Assembly: GCA_014377145.1 (NCBI GenBank)
Contig: JACMQE010000153.1
Span: 1 to 8,676 of the forward strand
Origin: Glaciimonas sp.
Lineage (GTDB): Bacteria > Pseudomonadota > Gammaproteobacteria > Burkholderiales > Burkholderiaceae
Direction: 5' to 3'
Length of the DNA: 8,676 bases
Made by a program: the position numbers and the translations under genes
Notes under the pieces: model-generated
The model's database searches: none
Told to the model about the DNA's origin: nothing
Seen by the model: the letters and a program-made list of their open reading frames with translations, nothing else
In this document: piece after piece, positions 1-8,127 of the stretch
Position numbering within the stretch: the first letter of the stretch is position 1
How the letters are laid out: each line of letters opens with the position of its first letter

Positions 1-35
1 GAGCCGAAATCGAGGATGAGGATTTTTGAATGCAT
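1..35 (-). CDS. guaA: GMP synthase (glutamine-hydrolysing), N-terminal fragment
   Basis: Reading the minus strand from the ATG at 35-33 gives MHSKILILDFGS, which then runs off the window. This is the typical beginning of GuaA, where the ILDFGSQ strand opens the class I glutamine amidotransferase domain. GuaA converts XMP to GMP with glutamine and ATP, the step directly after GuaB, and it lies just downstream of guaB on the same strand, as is usual in Burkholderiales. Only about 12 codons are visible, so integrity cannot be judged. No clear Shine-Dalgarno is seen: the bases just upstream on the minus strand are pyrimidine-rich. The identification rests on this short peptide plus position. Confidence 0.85.
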   Translation of the reverse strand, partial: MHSKILILDFG

Positions 36-80
36 GGGGAGGGAATCTGTAAGAAGCAACGGGGGGCAGGAATGGTGTAA

Positions 81-117
81 TAACAAACACCAACGCGGCG
101 CACTGGTCGCCGCGTTG
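81..117 (-). terminator. Intrinsic terminator after guaB
   Basis: A perfect 10-bp GC-rich stem (91-100 paired with 108-117, arm CAACGCGGCG) closes a 7-nt loop. On the minus strand it is followed by a T-rich tail (GTGTTTGTTATTA). It starts 15 bp after the guaB stop and lies before guaA, so it should end or attenuate guaB transcripts. The tail is interrupted by G and A, so partial read-through into guaA is possible. Confidence 0.75.
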
Positions 118-131
118 TCACACAATACAAA

Positions 132-1682
<1,551 letters not shown>

Positions 1683-1816
1683 TTACTTTGATAACCTTGG
1701 CTTGCCCTGACTTTCCGAGGAAATTGGTACGATTTTCTACAAGGGACATAAAGCTAATACTAACAGGTGAAATTACTTAAATCTGCGACTATTCCCCTAA
1801 AAGAATCACTGGCAGA

Positions 1817-1845
1817 TTGACATGCCAGTCAAAGCGTGGAGAAAT
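1817..1845 (+). promoter_or_regulatory. Candidate promoter for the DUF4124 gene
   Basis: A consensus -35 TTGACA (1817-1822) is followed after 17 bp by a weak -10 AGAAAT (1840-1845). Transcription would begin near 1852, 12 nt before the ATG at 1864. The -35 sits inside a 7-bp inverted repeat (ACTGGCA 1808-1814 with TGCCAGT 1823-1829), which could be a small operator. The -10 matches only three of six positions, so this is tentative. Confidence 0.3.
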
Positions 1846-1907
1846 CAGCCGTTGATTTTCCCTATGAAACTATTTTTATGGCGGTAGCTAACCCTATGTA
1901 TGCGAGC

Positions 1908-1936
1908 ATCGGTAGCGCCACGTTGGCGCTACCGAT
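1908..1936. repeat. 29-nt perfect inverted repeat in the DUF4124 gene
   Basis: A 13-bp arm (1908-1920, ATCGGTAGCGCCA) is repeated inverted at 1924-1936 around a 3-nt loop (CGT). It lies between the presumed signal-peptide end (YAS) and the DUF4124 start (WLNEKG), encoding IGSATLALP plus two bases. The pairing has no mismatch, and no T-run follows on either strand, so it does not look like a terminator. Confidence 0.85.
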
Positions 1937-2045
1937 ATGGCTGAATGAAAAAGGTAGCAAACAATATTCCGATATGCCGCCTCCTACATTTTTCCCAGCC
2001 AAACGCATCTTCAAAATGCCGGATACTTTTTCTGTTCCACAAGGA

Positions 2046-2081
2046 GGTATCAATATCAGCAACATGGCTGATATTGATACC
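2046..2081. repeat. 36-nt perfect inverted repeat in the DUF4124 gene
   Basis: A 15-bp arm (2046-2060, GGTATCAATATCAGC) pairs perfectly with 2067-2081 around a 6-nt loop (AACATG). It spans exactly twelve codons of the middle reading frame, in the linker after the DUF4124 signature. It has no T-tail. It does not share obvious sequence with the other hairpin at 1908-1936. Confidence 0.85.
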
Positions 2082-2401
2082 ATACCAAACAATAACAGAA
2101 CACCACCAACACTCACAGATCAAAACACTGCGTTCAAGAAGCGTCAGAACGATCCAGCTGCAAAAGATAAAAAATTGCTGAAAATGCCAAAGATATCGCT
2201 AATAAAGCCAGAAACTGCGACGACGCTGGTGCCTATCAACGCACACTTGAATCTGGTCAGCGCATAGCCCAGCGCGACGAGAACGGGCAACGTGCATTTT
2301 TTGACGATAGTCAGCGTGAGCAGGCGTTACACCAGGATAAGGGAGTATTAGACGACTACAAATGAAGTCGTGCTAGCTTATTTGATAAAAAAGCTCGAGA
2401 A

Positions 2402-2794
2402 TTAACGAAATTTTTTATCAATCGTCGTTAGCCGGGCCTCTTCTACCGCAATTTTGCTGGCACGTTTTCTTCTTGATTCCATCGGATCGGCAATTAATCC
2501 GCGATAAATCTCAATCCTGTCCGCATCCCTTACCGCGGTCTCTAACGTTTTCAACTTGCCAAATATCCCCACGCGGCAGCAATTTAGGTCAATTTCTGCA
2601 CACTCTTCCAGCAAACCGCTACGTATAATAGCGTCGTGCAGCGAACTGCCATGCGGGACAATGAGCATTCGAATAAGCTGTCTGGTTGAAATACCATAAC
2701 AAACCTGAATGCGGATTGATTGAACAGAACTGTCAACGCTGCCCTCGGCAATATCGGTGTCGGGTATAGTCGTTATCATCTTTATATCTGTCAC
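2402..2794 (-). CDS. rnfH: RnfH family ubiquitin-like protein
   Basis: RnfH is a small cytosolic beta-grasp (ubiquitin-like) protein, nearly always next to ratA. Its molecular role is unresolved; the name comes from association with rnf electron-transport loci elsewhere. In this 130-aa reading the conserved core starts near residue 25 (IRIQVCYG). The hallmark VGIFGKLKTLETAVRDADR is at 75-93, followed by EIYRGLIADPMESRRKRA at 95-112. The GTG start at 2794 directly follows the ratA TGA (2795-2797) with no gap, suggesting translational coupling. ATG at residue 6 (2779-2777) is an alternative, since the first 24 residues are unlike the family and neither start has a strong Shine-Dalgarno. The 3' end is 36 bp from the convergent DUF4124 stop. 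Confidence 0.92.
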   Translation of the reverse strand: MTDIKMITTIPDTDIAEGSVDSSVQSIRIQVCYGISTRQLIRMLIVPHGSSLHDAIIRSGLLEECAEIDLNCCRVGIFGKLKTLETAVRDADRIEIYRGLIADPMESRRKRASKIAVEEARLTTIDKKFR

Positions 2795-3235
2795 TCAGGG
2801 AGCATTACTGTAGACGATTTCGGCACGTTTACAAAAGGCGTCGACAAAGCTGTTGGCGATCATACTGAATACAGGTCCGATTAATTTATCAAGTAGCTTA
2901 TTAGAAAACTCGTATTGTAGATCGAACTCAATTTTGCATGCATCGGGCCTGAGAGACTTAAAAGTCCATGTCCCATCCAGGAGTTTAAACGGTCCTTCTA
3001 CCAAACGCATCTTCATCGCGACGGGCGCGGTGTTGATATTTTCAGTGGTAAATGAATGCTTGATACCATGATATTGTATGTTGAGGGTCGCAACGAGTTT
3101 GTCATCGTTGCGCTCGCGTACTTCAACGCCGCCGCACCAAGGAAGGAACAGCGGATAATCTTCGACCCGCTCGACCAGCGCGAACATTTGCTCAGCGCTA
3201 TATCCCAGTAATACTGTTTTATGTACAACTGCCAT
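2795..3235 (-). CDS. ratA: RatA / Coq10-like START-domain protein
   Basis: A 146-aa single-domain polyketide cyclase/START-like protein (SRPBCC fold) that encloses a hydrophobic cavity. Homologues are yeast and human Coq10, needed for ubiquinone function. In E. coli RatA was described as a toxin blocking 70S ribosome assembly, and a ubiquinone role is now also considered. Family features visible are VERVEDYPLFLPWC (21-34), the EGPFKLLDGTW region (80-90), and the C-terminal amphipathic helix with FSMIANSFVDAFCKRA (123-138). The length matches the family. It heads a two-gene unit with rnfH. A possible -10 (TATGAT on the minus strand, 3258-3263) lies in the short divergent region shared with smpB, but no good -35 is seen. 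The ATG has only a weak ribosome site. Confidence 0.93.
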   Translation of the reverse strand: MAVVHKTVLLGYSAEQMFALVERVEDYPLFLPWCGGVEVRERNDDKLVATLNIQYHGIKHSFTTENINTAPVAMKMRLVEGPFKLLDGTWTFKSLRPDACKIEFDLQYEFSNKLLDKLIGPVFSMIANSFVDAFCKRAEIVYSNAP

Positions 3236-3249
3236 TAAATATCAACCAT

Positions 3250-3278
3250 TTGATAGAATCATAACTTGAAATTTTAAC
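3250..3278 (+). promoter_or_regulatory. Candidate smpB promoter
   Basis: TTGATA (3250-3255, five of six to consensus) is separated by 17 bp from TTTAAC (3273-3278, four of six). Transcription would start near 3285, about 17 nt before the smpB ATG. The 66-bp divergent gap must also serve ratA, so the two promoters would overlap. Confidence 0.45.
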
Positions 3279-3301
3279 CGACCTGCGGCACTTTCTACTA
3301 C

Positions 3302-3751
3302 ATGAGTATTATTGATAATAAAAAAGCTTTCCACGATTACTTTATAGAGGAACGCTTCGAAGCCGGCATGGTACTCCAGGGCTGGGAAGTAAAATCGATC
3401 CGTGCCGGGCGTGCTCAGATAAAAGAAGCTTACGTTATCATCCATGATGGTGAAATCCATCTGTTCGGCGCACATATCAGCGCGCTGCTAAGCGCCTCTA
3501 GTCACGTCCATCCGGAAGCGGTACGTAACCGAAAACTGCTACTACATGCCGAAGAAATCAAAAAACTGATTATCAAAGTTAAGCGCTCGGGCTATACATT
3601 AATACCGCTGAATTTGCACTTTAAAGGCGGTCGTATTAAATGTGAAATTGGTTTGGCCAAAGGTAAAAAACAACATGACAAGCGTGATACGGAAAAACAA
3701 CGTGATGGCGAGCGTGAAGTCCAGGCCGCTATGAAACAACACCAGCGTTAA
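3302..3751 (+). CDS. smpB: SsrA-binding protein SmpB
   Basis: Binds tmRNA and brings it to stalled ribosomes for trans-translation, in the cytosol. The 149-aa protein fits the family length. It opens with a short lead, then [13 protein letters not shown] (25-37), [18 protein letters not shown] (43-60), and the RKLLLH motif (77-82) of the oligonucleotide-binding barrel. The tmRNA-binding stretch [20 protein letters not shown] (109-128) precedes a basic C-terminal tail that mimics mRNA in the decoding centre. Two positions look unusual compared with betaproteobacterial homologues as I recall them: Ile in LIIKV where Gly is common, and Gly in RDGERE where Trp is common. The start ATG lacks a strong Shine-Dalgarno; the leader is short. 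It is transcribed alone between the ratA divergent region and a hairpin terminator. Confidence 0.98.
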   Translation: MSIIDNKKAFHDYFIEERFEAGMVLQGWEVKSIRAGRAQIKEAYVIIHDGEIHLFGAHISALLSASSHVHPEAVRNRKLLLHAEEIKKLIIKVKRSGYTLIPLNLHFKGGRIKCEIGLAKGKKQHDKRDTEKQRDGEREVQAAMKQHQR

Positions 3752-3786
3752 TATTTTCTGCTCTACAGAAGATTGCCGCCTATCAA

Positions 3787-3830
3787 TAAAAACAGTGCCA
3801 GAAAAATTAACTTTACTGGCACTGTTTTTA
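3787..3830. terminator. Bidirectional terminator between smpB and the qmcA-like gene
   Basis: A perfect 15-bp stem (3787-3801 with 3816-3830; GC core CAGTGCCAG) closes a 14-nt loop. T-rich tracts follow on both strands: TTTTTATTTTG after the stem on the plus strand and TTTTTATTG on the minus strand. It lies 35 bp after the smpB stop and 28 bp beyond the convergent qmcA-like stop, so it probably ends both transcripts. Confidence 0.88.
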
Positions 3831-3857
3831 TTTTGCTATTTTGTTATATAAATTAGA

Positions 3858-4784
3858 TTATGGCTTCTTTACAACACCTTGCGATTTCACGACTTGCATC
3901 GCAGTAGCAATCAAGCCACTCATGTCACCCAAATTTCCTGGAACGATAATCGCGTTATTGGTTTTTGCTAGCTGACTAAACGCGGCAACGTATTGCTCAG
4001 CAACCTTTAGGTTCGCCGCATCCGTACCACCCGGCTCTTGCAATGCAGCAGCAGTTTTGCGAATAGCCTCGGCACTGGCTTGTGCAATCGAAAGAATCGC
4101 AGCAGCCTGGCCTTCAGCACGATTAATTGAGGCCTGCTTTTCACCCTCAGATTTGGCAATCGATGCTTCGCGCTCTCCGGTAGCGATATTAATCTGCTCT
4201 TGCTTACGGCCTTCAGAGGCGGCAATTAATGCGCGCTTTTCGCGTTCAGCAGTAATTTGGGCCTGCATCGCATGCAAAATCTCTTTGGGCGGAGTTAAAT
4301 CCTTGATTTCGTAACGCAATACCTTGACGCCCCAGTTAGCGGCCGATTCGTCAATGGCATTGACGATAGTGGTATTAATGTGGTCGCGCTCCTCAAAAGT
4401 TTTGTCTAACTCCATTTTCCCAATCACCGAGCGTAAAGTAGTTTGCGCCAATTGCGTAATCGCAGCGAGGTAATTGGATGAACCATAAGAAGCGCGCATC
4501 GGATCAGTAATTTGGAAATAGAGAACCCCATCTACTTGCAACTGTGTGTTATCGCGTGTGATACACACTTGCGGTGGAACATCGAGAGGAATTTCTTTCA
4601 GAATGTGTTTGTAACCAATCCTATCTATAAACGGCAACACAATACTAAGTCCAGGACCTAAGGTTGCATGATACTTCCCTAATCGCTCGACCACCCAGGC
4701 GTGCTGCTGCGGTACGACTTTAACTGTTTTCATGACAAAAACAATGGCGATAAAAAATATAATTAAAGATACGCTTTCGAACAT
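3858..4784 (-). CDS. qmcA: SPFH/stomatin-family membrane protein (QmcA-like)
   Basis: A 308-aa prohibitin/stomatin-type protein. One hydrophobic N-terminal segment (about 6-19) anchors it in the inner membrane. The SPFH domain follows (about 22-180) with VVPQQHAWVVERLGKYH, GPGLSIVLPFIDR and TRDNTQLQVDGVLYFQITDP. An Ala/Glu/Arg-rich coiled coil (about 175-245) and a short C-terminal region rich in small residues complete it. Such proteins oligomerise into ring- or cage-like membrane assemblies that modulate protease activity (QmcA works with FtsH/HflKC in E. coli) and define membrane microdomains; the precise role here is inferred. It starts 21 bp after nfeD, with a good Shine-Dalgarno (GGGAG, 7 nt upstream), so the two are one operon. 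The qmcA symbol is by family resemblance; annotation as a slipin or paraslipin would be equally reasonable. Confidence 0.88.
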   Translation of the reverse strand: MFESVSLIIFFIAIVFVMKTVKVVPQQHAWVVERLGKYHATLGPGLSIVLPFIDRIGYKHILKEIPLDVPPQVCITRDNTQLQVDGVLYFQITDPMRASYGSSNYLAAITQLAQTTLRSVIGKMELDKTFEERDHINTTIVNAIDESAANWGVKVLRYEIKDLTPPKEILHAMQAQITAEREKRALIAASEGRKQEQINIATGEREASIAKSEGEKQASINRAEGQAAAILSIAQASAEAIRKTAAALQEPGGTDAANLKVAEQYVAAFSQLAKTNNAIIVPGNLGDMSGLIATAMQVVKSQGVVKKP

Positions 4785-4805
4785 AGATTGGCTCCCTTTC
4801 CTGTG

Positions 4806-5273
4806 TTATTTATCTGAGTGACTCGCCACAATCAAGTGACTGCCACGTATTTCCTGAATAGTAAATTGTCCTGAATGCGGCTCTTCTCCAATTGCCAACT
4901 CAACATCCCACAACGCGCCACGATACTTCGCCCGTGCCTTATAAAATCCGACATTCGCCATACTGTCGCTATTGCTTTCCCCATGCCAATGGTCGACATT
5001 AATTGTTTGCCCAATATCCAGATTGACATTACTGTCACGTGCGGCGCTCACCGTTCTCCACTTGCCAAACCGGCTGGTGCGAACTACGACAGTACCGGCT
5101 ACCGATACGATGGCGGCGGCGACAAATTGCCACTCCAGACTCAAGCCAACCAATTCGGCTATCGCGCCCGCGCCCACACCAAAGGCGATCATTAATAAAT
5201 AAAAAGTGCTGGTAAATAGCTCTGCTAATATTAGTAGGCCGCTTAACAGTAGCCATCCCACCCAAGCATCCAT
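4806..5273 (-). CDS. NfeD family membrane protein
   Basis: A 155-aa short NfeD (without the ClpP-like protease domain of long forms). Two or three hydrophobic helices occupy about 5-66, including GWLLLSGLLILAELF and FVAAAIVSVAGTVVV. They are followed by a soluble OB-fold domain (about 85-153) with DIGQTINVDHW, ARAKYRGALWDVELA and the closing HLIVASH strand. NfeD proteins are obligate genomic partners of stomatin/SPFH proteins, and the OB domain is thought to bind them. Here the SPFH gene lies 21 bp downstream on the same strand, which supports a joint membrane complex. The ATG start has a GAGAGAG purine tract upstream. It may have its own promoter just after the ppsA terminator, but no convincing one was found. 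Confidence 0.9.
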   Translation of the reverse strand: MDAWVGWLLLSGLLILAELFTSTFYLLMIAFGVGAGAIAELVGLSLEWQFVAAAIVSVAGTVVVRTSRFGKWRTVSAARDSNVNLDIGQTINVDHWHGESNSDSMANVGFYKARAKYRGALWDVELAIGEEPHSGQFTIQEIRGSHLIVASHSDK

Positions 5274-5316
5274 ATATTACTCTCTCGCAATTATTCATTT
5301 CGCTAGTCTAACGCAC

Positions 5317-5354
5317 AAATAAAAATGCGAGAATTTAAGCTCGCATTTTTATTT
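5317..5354 (-). terminator. Intrinsic terminator after ppsA
   Basis: A perfect 15-bp inverted repeat (5317-5331 with 5340-5354; core TGCGAG) closes an 8-nt loop (AATTTAAG). On the minus strand the 3' arm itself supplies the T-run (CATTTTTATTT). It lies 60 bp beyond the ppsA stop and upstream of nfeD, separating the two transcription units. Confidence 0.85.
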
Positions 5355-5413
5355 ATATAAAGCAGCCAAACAATACAGCGATAAGGAATTGCTGCTAGTT
5401 GTTAACCGCAATA

Positions 5414-7840
5414 TTATTGCGCCGCTGCTAATTGCTGCCAAGTATCGATGACATTGTCAGGATTCAGGGAAATCGATTCAATACCTTGCTTCATCAACCA
5501 TTCAGCAAAGTCAGGATGGTCAGATGGACCCTGACCACAAATACCGACGTATTTGCCTTTTGCAAGACAAGTGGCAATAACTTTACTTAGTAATGCTTTA
5601 ATTGCTGGATCACGTTCGTCAAAGTCAGCGGCCAATAATTCCATACCAGAGTCACGATCCAGTCCTAATGTTAGCTGGGTTAAATCGTTTGAACCGATAG
5701 AGAAACCATCGAAATGCTCAAGGAACTCCTCGGCCAGAATGGCGTTAGATGGCACCTCGCACATCATGATGACGCGCAAGCCGTTCTCACCCCTCACAAG
5801 GCCATTTTTTCCCAGCAAGCCGATAACTTTTTTGGCCTGACTGACCGTCCGTACAAACGGCACCATGATCTCAACGTTAGCGAGGCCCATATCTTCGCGT
5901 ACGCGTTTCATCGCCTGGCATTCCATTTCAAATGCTTCGGCAAAATCTTTCGATAAATAACGCGCAGCGCCGCGGAAACCAAGCATTGGGTTTTCTTCAT
6001 CCGGCTCGTAACGCGAACCACCAATCAATTTTTTGTATTCATTTGACTTAAAATCGGACAGACGGACGATGACGGTTTTAGGCCAAAATGCTGCGGCGAT
6101 AGTCGCAATCCCTTCTGCAAGTTTATCGACATAAAAAACTTTCGGTGATGCATGTCCACGTGCTACCGATTCAACCGCTTTCTTGAGATCAGCATCGATG
6201 TTTGGATATTCAAGAATCGCACGTGGGTGAACACCGATATTGTTGTTGATGATGAACTCCAGACGCGCCAAACCAACGCCGCCGTTTGGAATCGACTGGA
6301 AGTCAAACGCTAATTGTGGATTTCCGACGTTCATCATAATTTTCAACGGTAGCTTTGGCAGTTCACCGCGTGCAACTTCAGTCACTTCCGTTTCTAACAG
6401 GCCGTCATATATCTTGCCTTCATCACCTTCTGCACAGGAAACGGTAACGAACGTGCCATTTTTCAGGATATCCGTTGCATCACCGCAACCAACTACTGCA
6501 GGTACGCCCAATTCACGCGCAATAATCGCAGCGTGGCAGGTACGACCGCCACGATTGGTGATAATCGCGGCAGCGCGCTTCATGACAGGCTCCCAATTAG
6601 GATCTGTCATATCGGCAACCAATACATCACCGGGTTGCACACGTTCCATGTCGGCGGCGTCATGAATCACACGTACCGGGCCTGCACCAATTTTTTGCCC
6701 GATAGCGCGACCTGTCGTCAGTATGTTACTACTACCTTTGAGTCTGAAGCGCAAATGTGCTTCAGACAGTTTTTCTTGGGATTTTACGGTTTCTGGACGT
6801 GCTTGCAAAATATACAACTTTCCGTCACGTCCATCTTTTCCCCATTCGATATCCATCGGACGCTGATAGTGCTTCTCGATGATGGTAGCGTATTTTGCCA
6901 ATTCGACGATTTCAGCATCGTTCAGTGAGTAACGGTTGCGCAACTCAATAGGCACATCTACAGTCTGGACTGAACGGCCGGCTTTTGCTTCGCCGGTGAA
7001 TTCCATCTTGATCAGTTTAGAACCGATATTGCGACGGATAATCGGCAGTTTTCCTTGTTTTAAAATTGGTTTATGAACATAAAATTCGTCAGGATTAACC
7101 GCGCCCTGCACCACCGTTTCGCCCAGGCCATAGCTCGATGTGATGAACACAACATCTTTGAAGCCGGATTCGGTATCGAGAGTAAACATGACACCAGCTG
7201 CACCAACGTCTGAACGCACCATGCGCTGCACACCCGCGGACAAAGCAACTTCTGCGTGTGTAAATCCTTTATGAACGCGATATGAAATCGCACGATCGTT
7301 GTATAACGATGCAAAAACGTACTTCATCGCTTCAAGTACGTTTTCGATACCGACTATATTCAGGAATGTTTCCTGTTGACCGGCAAACGATGCATCAGGC
7401 AAATCTTCAGCCGTCGCGGATGAACGCACGGCAAACGACATCTCGCTAGAAGAATCGGCAACCAGATGCTGATAAGACTCTTGTATTTCCCGCTCTAGAC
7501 GCGATTGAAATGGCGTGGCGACAATCCATTCACGAATCTCTGCACCGGCTTGACCCAATGCACGCACATCTTCAATATTTAAGTTTTCAAGACGATTGAA
7601 TATACGCTGTGCCAACGATATACCGCCATTTGTGCTATAAGACAAAAAATCTCGGAAAGCCTGTGCTGTCGTGGCAAAACCACCGGGTACGCGCACGCCA
7701 GCCTTCGCAAGCTGACTAATCATTTCACCCATTGACGCATTTTTTCCACCGACAGAATCAACATCTGTCATTCGCAGATTTTCAAAAGGAGTGATGTAAG
7801 CAGCCCCCTGGGTAGCGCCCATTTGTATTACATTTGACAT
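5414..7840 (-). CDS. ppsA: Phosphoenolpyruvate synthase (pyruvate, water dikinase)
   Basis: Makes PEP from pyruvate and ATP, releasing AMP and phosphate; the cytosolic entry to gluconeogenesis from three-carbon substrates. The 808-aa protein has the usual family length. The N-terminal ATP/pyruvate-binding domain (about 15-350) shows [31 protein letters not shown] and [10 protein letters not shown]. The swivelling phosphohistidine domain carries [21 protein letters not shown] with catalytic His436 and, two residues before it, Thr434, the residue phosphorylated by PpsR in this family. The C-terminal TIM barrel (about 470-800) has [17 protein letters not shown] and the proton-donor Cys768 in [14 protein letters not shown] chose ATG 7840-7838 (MSNVIQMG) over an in-frame ATG 12 codons upstream because AGAGG lies 5 bp before it and the upstream extension is not family-like. 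The divergent ppsR is decayed, so its post-translational control may be lost. Confidence 0.97.
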   Translation of the reverse strand: MSNVIQMGATQGAAYITPFENLRMTDVDSVGGKNASMGEMISQLAKAGVRVPGGFATTAQAFRDFLSYSTNGGISLAQRIFNRLENLNIEDVRALGQAGAEIREWIVATPFQSRLEREIQESYQHLVADSSSEMSFAVRSSATAEDLPDASFAGQQETFLNIVGIENVLEAMKYVFASLYNDRAISYRVHKGFTHAEVALSAGVQRMVRSDVGAAGVMFTLDTESGFKDVVFITSSYGLGETVVQGAVNPDEFYVHKPILKQGKLPIIRRNIGSKLIKMEFTGEAKAGRSVQTVDVPIELRNRYSLNDAEIVELAKYATIIEKHYQRPMDIEWGKDGRDGKLYILQARPETVKSQEKLSEAHLRFRLKGSSNILTTGRAIGQKIGAGPVRVIHDAADMERVQPGDVLVADMTDPNWEPVMKRAAAIITNRGGRTCHAAIIARELGVPAVVGCGDATDILKNGTFVTVSCAEGDEGKIYDGLLETEVTEVARGELPKLPLKIMMNVGNPQLAFDFQSIPNGGVGLARLEFIINNNIGVHPRAILEYPNIDADLKKAVESVARGHASPKVFYVDKLAEGIATIAAAFWPKTVIVRLSDFKSNEYKKLIGGSRYEPDEENPMLGFRGAARYLSKDFAEAFEMECQAMKRVREDMGLANVEIMVPFVRTVSQAKKVIGLLGKNGLVRGENGLRVIMMCEVPSNAILAEEFLEHFDGFSIGSNDLTQLTLGLDRDSGMELLAADFDERDPAIKALLSKVIATCLAKGKYVGICGQGPSDHPDFAEWLMKQGIESISLNPDNVIDTWQQLAAAQ

Positions 7841-7845
7841 AACAA

Positions 7846-7850
7846 CCTCT
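7846..7850 (-). promoter_or_regulatory. Ribosome binding site deciding the ppsA start
   Basis: AGAGG on the minus strand lies 5 bp before the ATG at 7840. No comparable site precedes the in-frame ATG at 7876, which would add only [12 protein letters not shown]. This favours the 808-residue protein. Confidence 0.75.
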
Positions 7851-7989
7851 ATTTTGATGATAAGAAATTTTCTCATTACATACGCGCGACCCTTATTTTT
7901 TTGTTATTTTTTGTCGGCTCAGGCTTAAATTTATTGGTTGGGCGCCATTCTATTCCAATTCGCTACGAAAGTGAGAACAGAGACGCCAC

Positions 7990-8018
7990 AGTATATTCTA
8001 ATTCAGGACTTTTCTTAA
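7990..8018 (-). promoter_or_regulatory. Candidate ppsA promoter in the ppsA/ppsR divergent region
   Basis: On the minus strand TATACT (7990-7995) sits 17 bp from TTAAGA (8013-8018, four of six to consensus). The start would be near 7983, giving an unusually long leader of about 140 nt, so a nearer promoter is possible. TAGAAT about 30 bp closer to ppsA is an alternative with a poor -35. The whole 7841-8127 gap is AT-rich, with T-tracts on the plus strand around 7890-7912. I see no gene in it, and no clear promoter or ribosome site for ppsR. Confidence 0.3.
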
Positions 8019-8127
8019 ACTCCTCTAGCAATCAAGTTTTCATTCCCTATGCGCAATCAGTATCTCAGCGATGTTATGTCTTTTTCTGTAAGCTATCTTT
8101 CAAACCAGTTTTTATCCAGCAAACATC

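Larger units (their letters stand above)
1864..2365 (+). pseudogene. DUF4124-family exported protein, frameshifted
   Basis: Small periplasmic DUF4124 proteins are often encoded between guaB and rnfH/ratA in Burkholderiales; their function is not established. Three reading-frame pieces join into one family-like protein. ATG 1864 gives MKLFL, then a stop at 1885. The next frame continues with MAVANPMYAS (a plausible signal peptide end) and WLNEKGSKQYSDMPPP, the DUF4124 signature, then FKKRQNDPAAKDKK. From about 2174 the protein continues in a third phase with IAENAKDIANKARNCDD and LESGQRIAQRDENGQRAFFDD, ending at TGA 2363-2365. Each junction is repaired by one extra base in a homopolymer: the T5 run at 1873-1877 and the A6 run at 2169-2174. 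A GTG at 1836 opens the middle frame but lacks a ribosome site and a normal signal peptide. The middle frame alone would stop at 2265-2267, losing the conserved C-terminus. Two perfect hairpin repeats lie inside. The assignment is firm; whether the lesions are genuine is less sure. Confidence 0.75.

Noticed and set aside
1862..2116. Minus-strand open frame (84 codons) with hydrophobic segments opposite the DUF4124 gene
   Set aside because: The plus strand shows the DUF4124 signature and family C-terminus; the antisense frame has no recognisable family and reflects the coding strand's composition.
2169..2174. Programmed -1 frameshifting on the A6 run, and on the T5 run at 1873-1877, as a way to express the DUF4124 gene
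   Set aside because: A -1 slip at either run would join the right phases, but neither site forms a canonical X XXY YYZ heptamer in the zero frame. The downstream hairpin of the first site is about 30 nt away, too far for a typical stimulator. Decay or base-calling loss is simpler.
2366..2401. Terminator between the convergent DUF4124 gene and rnfH
   Set aside because: Only a 5-bp AGCTT/AAGCT pairing is present, with no proper GC stem plus T-run, so it is not supported.
5290..5318. Possible nfeD promoter (AATAAT with TTGTGC, 17-bp spacing, minus strand)
   Set aside because: The implied start near 5283 would leave a leader of about 10 nt that cuts into the ribosome site, and the -35 is poor and overlaps the ppsA terminator stem.
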